Assembly: GCF_949628215.1 (NCBI RefSeq)
Contig: NC_134276.1
Location: 32,738,226 to 32,802,225, forward strand
Direction: 5' to 3'
Source: Phalacrocorax aristotelis
Taxonomy: Eukaryota > Chordata > Aves > Suliformes > Phalacrocoracidae
DNA length: 64,000 nt
Within the stretch, counting starts at the first letter, position 1. Each line of letters starts with the position of its first letter. Below are positions 54,441 through 64,000 of the stretch, one piece after another. Below the pieces are notes generated by a model. The model saw nothing but the letters and a program-made list of their open reading frames with translations, searched no databases and had not been told where the DNA came from. A program made the position numbers and the translations under genes.

Positions 54441-54790
54441 GCTGGCGGCCGTGGCGGCAGCGGGGTCAGCGGCCAGCCTGGGCCGAGGACGGGAGCGGGG
54501 CGGCGCTTCCGGGGGAGGCACAGCGCGCTCTGCGTCGCGTCGCGTGGCAGCAACGTCATGGGTGGGGAGAAGTGCGTCAGAGAGTGCGGCTGGTCGGGAT
54601 AGCGCCCCCTGCCGGCGGGGAGGAGCGCTGGCGGCTGCGGCATCACCCGCCTCGTTGCTGCGGGAGACACCGACGGGCAGCCTGGGGAAAGGCCGGGGCT
54701 GCCTGCTGGCTCGTCCCCTCGCTGTCCTGCAGCCTTCTTCCCCGAGGCGGGGAGGCCGCCGGACAACCCCGGCGATGACACCTCACGCCA
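53880..54790 (-). promoter_or_regulatory. COG3: CpG-rich promoter region of COG3
   Basis: G+C and CpG density rise abruptly compared with the A+T-rich intron on the left and the ordinary DNA on the right. COG3 exon 1 (54276-54440) lies inside. This is the pattern of a housekeeping CpG-island promoter. The transcription start is probably between about 54450 and 54600, but I see no TATA box and cannot place it. Whether it also fires to the right is unknown. Confidence 0.8.
54041..54163 (+). repeat. G-rich tandem repeat (gggagggagg)n, G-quadruplex candidate
   Basis: Six perfect copies of gggagggagg occupy 54101-54160, preceded by degenerate ggggaagggaga units and runs of G from about 54041. It starts about 113 bases inside COG3 intron 1. 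The G-rich strand is +, which is the template strand for COG3, so the nascent RNA is C-rich. Many runs of three or more G satisfy the usual quadruplex pattern. Confidence 0.92.
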
Positions 54791-54943
54791 GGCCGCCCTG
54801 GCTCCTCCTGGGCAGCGGTGCTCTGTCCCCAGCTCAACCACATCAAAACATTTGCGTTAATAAATGAGACTTGCTTTTGCACCGGTGTTTTTGATCTGCT
54901 TTAATCTAATGTGACAGCTAAGGGCCTCCTCAAATAGTCAGGT

Positions 54944-56325
54944 GAAGCACAGGGGCTGGAAGGAGGATTTTGGGAACTGCCGGCCAGTAAGCCTGACCTT
55001 GGTGCTAGGGAAGGTTATGGAGCGGTTCATCCTGAGTGCACTCACCAGGCAAATGCAGGAGAACCAGGGGATCAGGCCCAGCCAGCATGGGTTCATGAGA
55101 GGCAGGTCCTGCCTGACCAGCCTGATCTCCTTCTATGACCAGGTGACCCACCTAGTGGATGAGGGAAAGGCTGTGGATGTTGTCTACACCTGGACTTCAG
55201 CAAAGCCTTTGACACTGTCTCCCACAGCATCCCGCTAGAGAAACTGGCAGCTCATGGCTTGGACGCATGCACTCTTTGCTGGGTAAAAAACTGGCTGGAT
55301 TGCCAAGCCCAGAGAGTTGCAGCAAACAGAGCTAAAATCCAGTTGGTGGCCGGTCATGAGCGGGGTTCCACAGGGCTCAGTTCTGGGGCCAGTTCTGTTC
55401 CATATCTTTTATCAACTATCTGGATGAGGGGATTGAGTTCACCCTCAGTAAGTCTGCAGATGACACCAAGTTGGGAAGGAGTGTTGATTGCTTGAGGGTA
55501 GGAAGGCTCTGCAGAGGGATCTAGATAGGCTGGATTGATGGGCCAAGGCCAACTGTATGAGGTTTAACAAGGTCAAGTGCCAGGTCTTGTACTTGGGTCA
55601 CAACAACCCCATGCAACGCTACAGGCTTGGGGAAGAGTGGCTGGAAAGCTGCCCAGCAGAGAAGGACCTGGGGGTGCTGGCTGACAGCCGGCTGAACATG
55701 AGCCAGCAGTGTGCCCAGGTGGCCAGGAAGGCCAACTGCATCCTGGCTTGTATCGGGAATAGCGTGGCCAGCAGGAGTAGGGAGGTGATTGTGCCCCTGT
55801 ACTCGGCACTGGTGAGGCCGCACCTCAAGTAGTGTGCAGTTTTGGGCCCCTTACTATAAGACAGACCTCAACTTCCTGGAGCGTGTCCAGAGAAGGGCAA
55901 TGAAGCTGGTGAAGGGTCTGCAGAGCAAGTCTCATGAAGAGAGGTTGAAGGAACTGGGGTTGTTTAGTCTGCAGAAGAGGAGGCTGAGGGGAGATCTTAT
56001 TCTCTACAACTACCTGAAATGAGGTTGTAGTGAGGTGGGTGTTGGTCTCTTTTCCCAAGTAACTAGCGATAGGACAAGAGGGAATGGCCCCAGGTTGCCC
56101 CAAGGGAGGTTTAGATTGGGTATTAGGAAAAATTTCTTTACTGAAGAAGTAGTCAGGCATTGGAACAGGCTGCCCAGAGATGTGGTTGAGTCATCATCCC
56201 TGGAGCTATTAAAAAAACACATAGATATGGCCCTTCAGAACTAGGTTTAGAAGGGATGGTGGTGGTGGGTTGACAGTTGGACTTTATGATCTTAGAGGTC
56301 TTTCCCAACCTTAATAATTCTATGA
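54944..56325 (+). mobile_element. CR1 LINE copy B, 5'-truncated
   Basis: This is a CR1 fragment in the SLC25A30-COG3 gap, about 0.5 kb upstream of the COG3 start and in the same orientation as copy A. It starts near gctggaaggaggattttggg and ends tctttcccaaccttaataat then tctatgat, a CR1 tail of another subfamily from copy A. The RT frame is broken at the same places as in copy A. The internal 54991-56140 is about 99.3% identical to copy A, while both ends differ. Copy A also lacks about 12 bases present here at the right boundary. Confidence 0.93.
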
Positions 56326-57364
56326 TGCCATCAGAGCTGCTGGGTCTCTGGAGTAAAACCACCACCTGCTACAAAGAGGGGCCTGTTGCTCCCCTCTTAT
56401 TACTGCTCTTTTCTTTTGCCAGCTCTGGCACTGGCTCAAGGCTCTTCCTACAGGTTAGCTCTTGTAGCTTTCTCTCCAGGGTCAGGACAGCACTGACACC
56501 ATGAGGAGAGGCAGGTGAAGGGAGACAGCCCTCCATTTTGACAGCATACACACCCTTATATCACCACCCAACTTTTTTTTTTTTTCTCCATTTTTCTGCA
56601 GCATCATCCATTAGCCAGAGCTGCTTTTACCATCACGCCTCAGAACCTGATGCGGAATTCCTTCTTTGCTTAAGAAATACCCTTCATTAGCTTTGGCTTG
56701 CTGCTAGTTTTTGTAAACTTAAGTCTTTTATCATTCCATATTAAAATGAATCCTAAGGCACGTCTGAATTAGAGAGCTTGAAAACAGGTTGGGGTACTCT
56801 GTGCAGCAGTCACCTTCAGCAGAGATCCTGAACTCCTATTTCACTGTTTTGATGCCTTTGGTGCTTAGCAGTTAATTTTAGTCCATATGTCCCTCTCCTG
56901 CTTCCCTGCAGAGTAACTGGTGCGGTGTGCTCCGACCCTCTTAACGCCAAACTGGCAGGTTCCTCATCCCCTCAGAGCTGCATCTGACTTGCGCTACCAC
57001 ACATGGGTCTCCAGGAGTCCACTCTGGTTACAAGTGTAATTAATGCATTTCGCAGCTACACAAGACTAAGCAACTGATCTCTTCCAGGCCAAGCAGTTCA
57101 TAACAGAGTGGGAAATGGTCCTGCAGTTTAAGATACGCCAAATAACACTGAAAACATATGGTTAATGCATGTCACTTGGGCAGTAAGTTACAGGAACATG
57201 AGCTTTTAACTACGGCGACTTCAGTCTGCCTTGGCTAAGTAAGCAACAACATCACACAGTTCAATGCCAGCAACAGCTTTCCTTTGTTAATCACCCTGAA
57301 GTATTCAAAAACCCACCCACCGGCCCATTTGAAACTTAGAAACTGAAAGCAGTTCAGACTCATT
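56326..57364. other. Intergenic stretch downstream of SLC25A30
   Basis: I see no exon, RNA gene or clear repeat here apart from a T-run near 56573-56585. It lies between CR1 copy B and the predicted end of the SLC25A30 3'UTR. Confidence 0.5.
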
Positions 57365-58939
57365 TCGTAGCAATTTTAAAGCTTTTAATAAGCTTAAAAA
57401 TGTAAACCATACACTTTGTTTACATAGTGTACAAAAATATTTACAAATATTTCTATGAAAGCATAGAAACAGCTGTAAGGAAAAAAACACAGCACATAAG
57501 CATACCTATATACATAGAAAAACATTATATCTTAGGAAAAAAGTGCCTTGTGCATTTAAAAATCCATTTGTGAATTCAAAATCAGTCATTTTAAGTGATT
57601 ATAGTAATTTTGAAATCGCAATGAAATTTCTCTAAGCGGAATGTATAATTAACCAAAAATGCTTAAGATATTAGCACAATGCCACAAAAATCCAAAGCTA
57701 CGCATCCTGCTTTGCTACCCTCTGCCAACACAGAGGGATCACCGTGCAACTCGCACTTCACACGTTTCCTTTCTTGGAATTCAACAGCAACCCATGTAAG
57801 AACCTTGTTGTAACTGTTTACTTAATGGCCCTGAAGTTTTGATACACCTTTAAGCCAAAAGATAATGCTTTACAGAAGTTGTGGTTGATTTCTACATGAA
57901 CTGTTTGCTTGCACATAATAGCAACTCGGGACCATTTTCTATATGAAAGTGCTCAGTAGTTCTGGGTCTGGGAGCTTTTTCAGATGAGGAAAGCAGTCTT
58001 TACAGCAGACTTAGCTTTGGAGGGGTTTGGTTCTTTTCACATAGGCACCTACGTGATGGAGCTGGAACTGCTCAGCATAAAACTTGCAACTTTCAGGTGA
58101 TACGTAACAGCCAGTAACCATTACAAGCAGCTCTTCCCAACAATGGAAGAACCAGGGAAAGTTTCTCTCCAAGATATGCAGATGAGTGTGGACTTGTTTG
58201 AACTTCATTCCTACTTACAATTTACATGTGGATATGTTGAAGAATCACTTATGCTGAAAATCGAGAATGATACATTTGAAGAAAGTTGTTTGGTTTTTTT
58301 CCTAGCTTTGCAGAACTGACAACCGTAGCAACCACGCTTTCAAATGAAGCTGGATTACCCAGCAAGTTATGCAGATATCAAAAGACTTAAAACACAGGAA
58401 AGCTCTAAAACCAGAAGCAGATTTTGTATTGCAGCAGGTATTTTGCTGAACTGAAAACCTGCAGAGATGTCTCGTGACACTTCCAGTTAATCAGAAACTA
58501 TAAACTATTACAGTCAAATGTATACGCTGCTGAAAAGAGGAAAAGCCCAACTCCTGGGTACCACCTATCTTCCTTTGCAGAAAGATTGTTCTTTGCCTCT
58601 TCTAGAGCACTTTGCATCTGATTCTCAACAGCATAAAGCTGCATTACAGATCTTCATATTCAAGACTTGAACAGTTGACGGAAGGTATTCCGCCATGTTT
58701 GCTTCAGTCTAGAAAACAGCGCGCATCATCCTCTCACTGACTCACGTGAGCAAGCGTTGTTACAGGCACTGGTTTGCCCTGAAATCGCTTCCAGGTTGTT
58801 CTCATTCGCAACAGTCTTGTAGCGACCTCTTCCTTTGGCCAGCATCTCAGACAATAAACAGCAAAATACTCAAGACAACTTACAAGTTGTTCTAAATTCA
58901 AACAGTACATTAACAGAATTCAGTATGCAGTTCGGCATG
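57365..58939 (-). other. SLC25A30: SLC25A30 3'UTR (predicted)
   Basis: A+T-rich sequence without open frames follows the SLC25A30 stop codon. A variant signal ATTAAA on - (57384-57389) is the likely end, giving about 1.6 kb. No canonical AATAAA was seen in between. Confidence 0.5.
57384..57389 (-). terminator. Candidate SLC25A30 polyadenylation signal (ATTAAA)
   Basis: TTTAAT on + reads ATTAAA on -, the commonest variant signal. It was chosen because no canonical motif was seen between it and the stop codon. Confidence 0.4.
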
Positions 58940-61900
58940 TCAGAAGTCTAATTTCTTCAGCTGTTCATATGTCAGGAAGAACTGGAACAACTGATTAAGG
59001 AAAACCGCTTCCTGTTCACACAGTGCAAAATGGTCACTTCACTATGAAAGGACAGCTGCGTCTGTGTGAAACTTTGTTCCACTTTCTCTCCCCTCCTATG
59101 CAGTGCTGCTGGTTGGCCATTTTTGTTATGCAGTACTAGGGAGAACTACGGAACTTGCTTTAAGGCTGGTGGTGCCAACTACTTTCCCATCCCTATACCT
59201 CAGGAGGCGGCAGGGGAATACTGCAAATACTCACTTATCTTTGATGGGCTAAAGTAGGTTTGCTTATGGTAAAAAAAAATAAAACCACAAAAAACCAACC
59301 ATTACTACCAACCCACTTCCCAGGGCTCTGATCAGCTGGCTCAGGAAACAAAACCAAAACTGTGTGAGACTAAGAGAAACAGAAAGATTTCATGGCTAAC
59401 TGCCAACAGTTTCCCCAGTCCTGGAAATAGCCCCCATTTCTAACTCATCTGGTCAATTTCATTTCAAACTAGGCTCCAAATTAAGGAAATGGACATGTAT
59501 GAAATTGGGGGAACAGAAAAATGTTTTGTAAGATCACATTCTAATATTCCCTCTGTGTGAATCACAAATGCAATCTGAACAGCAGCAGCTGACTAAGAAA
59601 ATGGTCAAGAACACAATTTTCCATTCATAAAAATGGAATATTTGAGCTGACATGACACTTTCCACACTGACCAGTCTGTGAAACTGTCTGACAATACTTG
59701 CTGTTGTATGGCTAGCTTAATAGTTTTGCACACCTTTGAAAAGGATACAATGATGTTCCAAGGACCAAGTCTTAGCCAGTTTGGCCAAAACCCTTTGTAC
59801 AAAGCAAAAAAGCCTTCATTCTTCCATGTCTGGAGAAAAAAAAAAAACAAAACAAACCCGTAGTAAGAACACACTTATGGAATTCTTTTTTAGTGAGAAA
59901 TCGAGACAGCATCTCAGCTAATAAGATTCTACACCAGACAAGGGGACAGTTTAGTCCTGTGACCTTGATTTAAATGTATTGTATGATGGGACAAGGGAAG
60001 CATTTCACTAGATAAAGCCAAGATCAGTAATGCCTACAGTATTACCTGACAGGTAAAGATGCCGTCTATGTCATTCAGCACCCAACACAGACTCATCCAA
60101 ATTGCATTCCTGGACTTCTCCCCGCCCCTCCCCAAAAAACCCTTGCAGAGCACTGCATGTAGAACATACAGCTTGCATTAGGTACCCCCTTGAAATTTTT
60201 CAGGTTGCTTTATGGATTTCACAGAATTGTGCTGGACAATGGGACTTGACCGTTATGCAGAGTGGACTGTTCAGTCAACAGTTTGGACACCAACAGCTCC
60301 CTACCCACTCTTCTCCATGTAAAAGGCCATCATGCTCCCACCTCATACCCAATTCAATGATTTAAGAAACCATGCCAAGATAATCAAAATGAGAGACTGA
60401 CATTGCCTTCAGCTATACTAGGCTTTCCACTGTGCAGTAAGCAACAGATAAAGCCATCTGCCCCTGAAGATGTTGTTCTTCAAGAACCAATCTATGAAAT
60501 TATCATTTCCTATCAATATCCTAACCTCATATAAAGTTAAGAGACAGTGCTGCTGAGACACTCCATCTCCTCATCCCAGCACCAAAAGGAAGTAAGTGCC
60601 TGCAGTACATATTAACTTTCTTCCTGCCTTTCTCTCGGGACAGTAGGTACTTTTCACACCAAGTGCATTACTGGTGGTACAGGCCTTTTGAATATTAGGG
60701 CAAAATGCATACCTAAATTACTTGGGTTAATTTCTAGGGAAACTTAGAACAGTTTCGAGTTCTACACCAAAAATCATTGCCTGATGGCTCCAGTTTCTAC
60801 TTTGATACATGAACTACTTACTTGTAACAAGCAATCCAAAGTACCCTTGTAGTTTGAGTGTCCCCCATGTTGTTGGCTTCTCTGGTTCATCATGCGTGTT
60901 CTCACAACGTCGATTGGGTTGGATGCAAGGGCTCCAGCTAGCCCACAAGTAAAACTTGAGCTAATGAAAGAAAGGTTTAATGAAGTTTGACCTACCACAT
61001 TTCAAGATCCACAAGAATTCCCCCTCCCCAGAAAAACATGCAGCAATGAGTGCTTAATGCTTATAGTTAAAAATTACATCAGCTAATAGATGTGAAAAAT
61101 TGCTTTTCATTTACTATACAGCATCATTTTCAAGATTTGATATGCAGCCCTTATATACAGTTCCTTTAGACTTGAACAGATGTTTGTGCCCCTGAGAATA
61201 GAAATATTTAACTGGAACTTTCCTCTAATCTCAATTTGCAAAGCTGAATGATTCAGATCATCCATGAACCAAAATTCTACATTCAAAAGAAAACTAAATC
61301 TGAATCCTAAATAAAATTAGCTTCCATGCTACATGCTACCATTTGAGATGCTATCGCATTAAAAAGCCTAAACCCATCAGAAGTATGTTTACGCCTAGAC
61401 TGATGACAGAAAAAAAAAAGAAAAATAAAAATCGAAAGATTCATCCTCCACAACAAGAACTAACCTATGATGAGCTATACAAGCAGGTAGTTACACAAAC
61501 TTACAGGAAGTGAGTATATACTGTATCTCCCATAAATCCAGACATAATGATGTGCTTCTTGGTAAGATCATACACTGGTAGTTCCACTCCAACAACAATA
61601 GCAGCTCTCTGTGCTGTCAATGATACTCCCTGGCAAAAGAAAAGGTACAGCTGAAGTTTAAAATTAACCTTTGTGCACCATCAGAAAAGTGTAGCTTTTA
61701 TAATACAAAGCAATGCACCATGAATGTGTTAAGAACATTGTGAATTCAAATAAGGCTAATTAGTCCAAGTCTCAGATGTATGCACTCCAAAAAATGCAGA
61801 TTTAAATTAATAGATAAAATCACTTTTCCATACTGAACAGCAATTTCAGTTCTTTCATGCTACTCCATCTCTGCTTAACATATGAATTCCTACATCAACC

Positions 61901-64000
61901 ATCAGCTAAGACCTCAACAACCAGGTGATACTGGCTCCCCTTGCTTCTAACTGAAAAACTGACGAAGTAAGGAAGGGGAACAGAAAAATGGAGATCAAGA
62001 CACTTCGCAGAGAAAAGCACACTAATAGAAAAACATTTCTGTTTTCCAGCTGTTTCAGAACAATTATCCATTCTTGGTCTTCAGTTGTTATAGAGTCGCT
62101 GGCTGTAACTGGCGTAAGTCAACCTACAAGACCGAGTACGAGAATTCCTGAGCTAGAGGGAATGTTCATTAGTACCTTTACTTCCAAATGTTTTTTAGTG
62201 TATGTTTTAAAAAGAGCACAGCATACAGATTGAGAGGTGTCTTGCAAAGGGTTGTTGAACAAGTCGTAGAGCCAGTCACCCTAATTTAAGCCTCCATTTG
62301 TCTCCCCATTTTTAATGAAGTGGCTAATCCTTGAACACAAGACTGGCAATAACCCTTTGCCAAAATGCACTGAGACAGTGACAAGCTACATAAATATTAG
62401 CTACTGACTTCTCCAAGTTTTGACTGAGAATATTGTAGAACATGAAATTCAGTTGAGCAAGAAAGTATACCTAAAGTGTAGGATTTAAGTAAAAAAAAAA
62501 CTTGCCTTCCATAATCCTTTAGTGCCTTCCTTTTGGTAGATCTGTATGAAGTTGCCCATCATTCCTCCTTGAATCACACTACCTTGGGCTTGCATTCTGA
62601 TCTGAGATTCATTTGAAGATAAAATTAGAAAATAAATACCTTTCAAACACATAACCAATGAAGTGTTAGTAAAACTGTATTAAACTATTAAGTTACAATC
62701 TTCTAAGTAATAAAGTAAATTTCTCTTTGAATACAAATTAATAGCTGGCATTATCATAACTATGATGCAATCTTTTGAAGTGCCTTAACTACCCAGATGC
62801 AGCTGCTAATTTTGAACAAGTACATGGTGTCGTTCTTAACTGCATTAAGTCATGCCTATTTCTGTATTGTACACGACTTCATTTAGATTAGACTGACAGA
62901 TGGGTTCTGCAGGATGTCCTTTACAGTGTTCTCACAGGAACACGTTAAAATGAAAGGTTAAAAAGATTAAGGTTTCAGCTAGTGAGAGCCATGGTCTTCA
63001 ACCCTGTGGATTTTTAAGAATGTCCTTGGGAAACTGCCATGGTAACTACCAAATACAAGTCTGGTGACAAGCAAGTTAGTACGTGGACATAATTTTGAGA
63101 AATAACTAATTGAAGCCACACTTGAAATAGAAGCTTTTCTTTGAAATGCCTCTATATAACCACACTAGCCCTATGAAGGATTAAGTTTTGAGTTGTTTTA
63201 GAAGAACAGAAAGTTTTCTTGAATTTTTCATTAGAGGCAGCCAGGTAGGTCACATGATACAGTTTTGTAAGTTAAATACCATCAACCCTTTTACGTAACT
63301 GGAAAAGAGGCCATTGACTACCATTAGGCTAACAGATTCTTAAAGAGGTGATGTTTCACTGACTCTTAAATGACTGATGCTAGGACACTATTTCCGTGGA
63401 CACTGGATTGCAAAGCCTCTCTACAGGATTAAAGAATCATACAGTACAAGTAGCACTCACTGAACTCTTGCCTCTCAATTGATCTTCACCTATTTTGAGC
63501 TCGAGAAACATCCTGGTATAGCAGTGTTAGCAAGAAGTGTAAATGAAATATGCAGCACAGCTTCCACACAAACACTATAGCATGAAAGTTACCAAAACAG
63601 TCATCTTAAATTATTCTCTTCCCACCCCCAGGAAAAGTTATATGGGTCCAACTGCATCCCCAGCCATCAGTTCCCTGGTGCTTACTTCCAAATAATCAGC
63701 ATGGGCCAGAAGAAGGTTCCAAGAATTCAGGATGTCACTGATTTTTTAAGTTAGGAGATGAGAATAAATAGGGATACAAAACAACAAATCCTGTATTCAT
63801 CAGGATATTCTGCATTTCCTCAAGGAAAGGACAAAAAATAAGGACAAACTATACAGAATACATAATTACCTTTAAGACATCTGTAGGGTTAGCAATAGAT
63901 GATGAAATTACTCCCGAAAGAATGCCACACAGAACATTTATCATAAGGGTTTCATCTATTCCATGGACAAAGAAAGAGAGTTTAGCTGCAGATTCACAAA
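58940..64000 (-). CDS. SLC25A30: SLC25A30, mitochondrial carrier (KMCP1), 3' half; 5' part beyond the window
   Basis: This is an inner-mitochondrial-membrane carrier of the SLC25 family. Relatives SLC25A14/A30 have been reported to move inorganic anions such as sulfate and thiosulfate. Exons on -: 63870 to about 63985 or the window edge, 62506-62601, 61505-61629, 60822-60960, 59749-59829, and 58940-58981 with TGA. Phases agree from 63870 to the stop. Two carrier signatures are visible: NPTDVLKIRMQ (second repeat) and [11 protein letters not shown] (third repeat). Family-typical strings are [35 protein letters not shown], and [14 protein letters not shown] joined to [13 protein letters not shown]. 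The KKLDF ending favours SLC25A30 over SLC25A14. The first carrier repeat lies to the right, outside the window. The intron after 62506 uses a GC donor. The block KLSFFVHGI in the first visible exon is unlike the family, so its left boundary is unsettled. Confidence 0.93.
62504..62505 (-). other. SLC25A30: GC-AG splice donor of SLC25A30
   Basis: The exon 62506-62601 ends TGG AAG and is followed on - by gcaagt. The next exon opens GGA GTA TCA after a normal ag acceptor (GLWK joined to GVSLTAQ), so the intron must start at GC. AAG followed by gcaagt is the strong consensus of the minor GC-AG class. Confidence 0.9.

Noticed and set aside
53784-54602. 272-residue open frame on + over the COG3 promoter
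   Set aside because: Gly/Arg-rich translation of the CpG island and the G-rich repeat, antisense to the real COG3 exon 1.
1-64000. Novel operon, CRISPR array, toxin system or viral gene set
   Set aside because: The whole window is explained by three ordinary vertebrate genes, their introns and decayed retroelements. I found no array of spaced repeats and no clustered intron-less genes.

Overview
The window is vertebrate nuclear DNA, and almost certainly from a bird. Its genes are split into many short exons with GT-AG introns, and its interspersed repeats are mainly CR1 LINEs of the avian type. I found no prokaryotic features, no RNA gene I could support, and no CRISPR array. I see no previously undescribed biological system here. 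The most unusual structure is a pair of CR1 copies that look like the product of gene conversion.

Layout, left to right. Bases 1-1863 hold no exon I can support. From 1864 to 19191 on the + strand lies the 3' part of an ERICH6B-type gene (FAM194 / glutamate-rich 6 family). I resolve ten exons that keep one open frame for 493 residues; the start lies upstream of 1864 or was not recognised. Its polyadenylation signal is at 19272. A gap of about 1.2 kb follows. Then COG3, subunit 3 of the conserved oligomeric Golgi complex, runs on the - strand from its start codon at 54440 to its stop at 22623, with a 3'UTR of about 2.1 kb. All 23 coding exons can be read and their phases agree, giving an intact 825-residue protein. 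COG3 starts in a CpG-rich promoter (about 53880-54790) with a G-rich 10-bp tandem repeat just inside intron 1. From 57365 to beyond the right edge, also on the - strand, is the 3' half of SLC25A30, a mitochondrial carrier (KMCP1/UCP6 type).

ERICH6B and COG3 are convergent, as I remember them in mammals. SLC25A30 and COG3 lie head-to-tail here, while I remember them as divergent in human. The left 19-20 kb looks clearly richer in G+C than the 20-53 kb COG3 intron space, and the change falls near the convergent 3' ends.

Two CR1 copies in the same orientation, one in COG3 intron 16 (31741-33379) and one upstream of COG3 (54944-56325), are about 99.3% identical over 1150 bp. Outside that tract, on both sides, they diverge strongly and belong to different 3'-end subfamilies. 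The three genes are not known to act together: COG3 is a Golgi tether subunit, SLC25A30 a mitochondrial inner-membrane anion carrier, and ERICH6B is poorly characterised.
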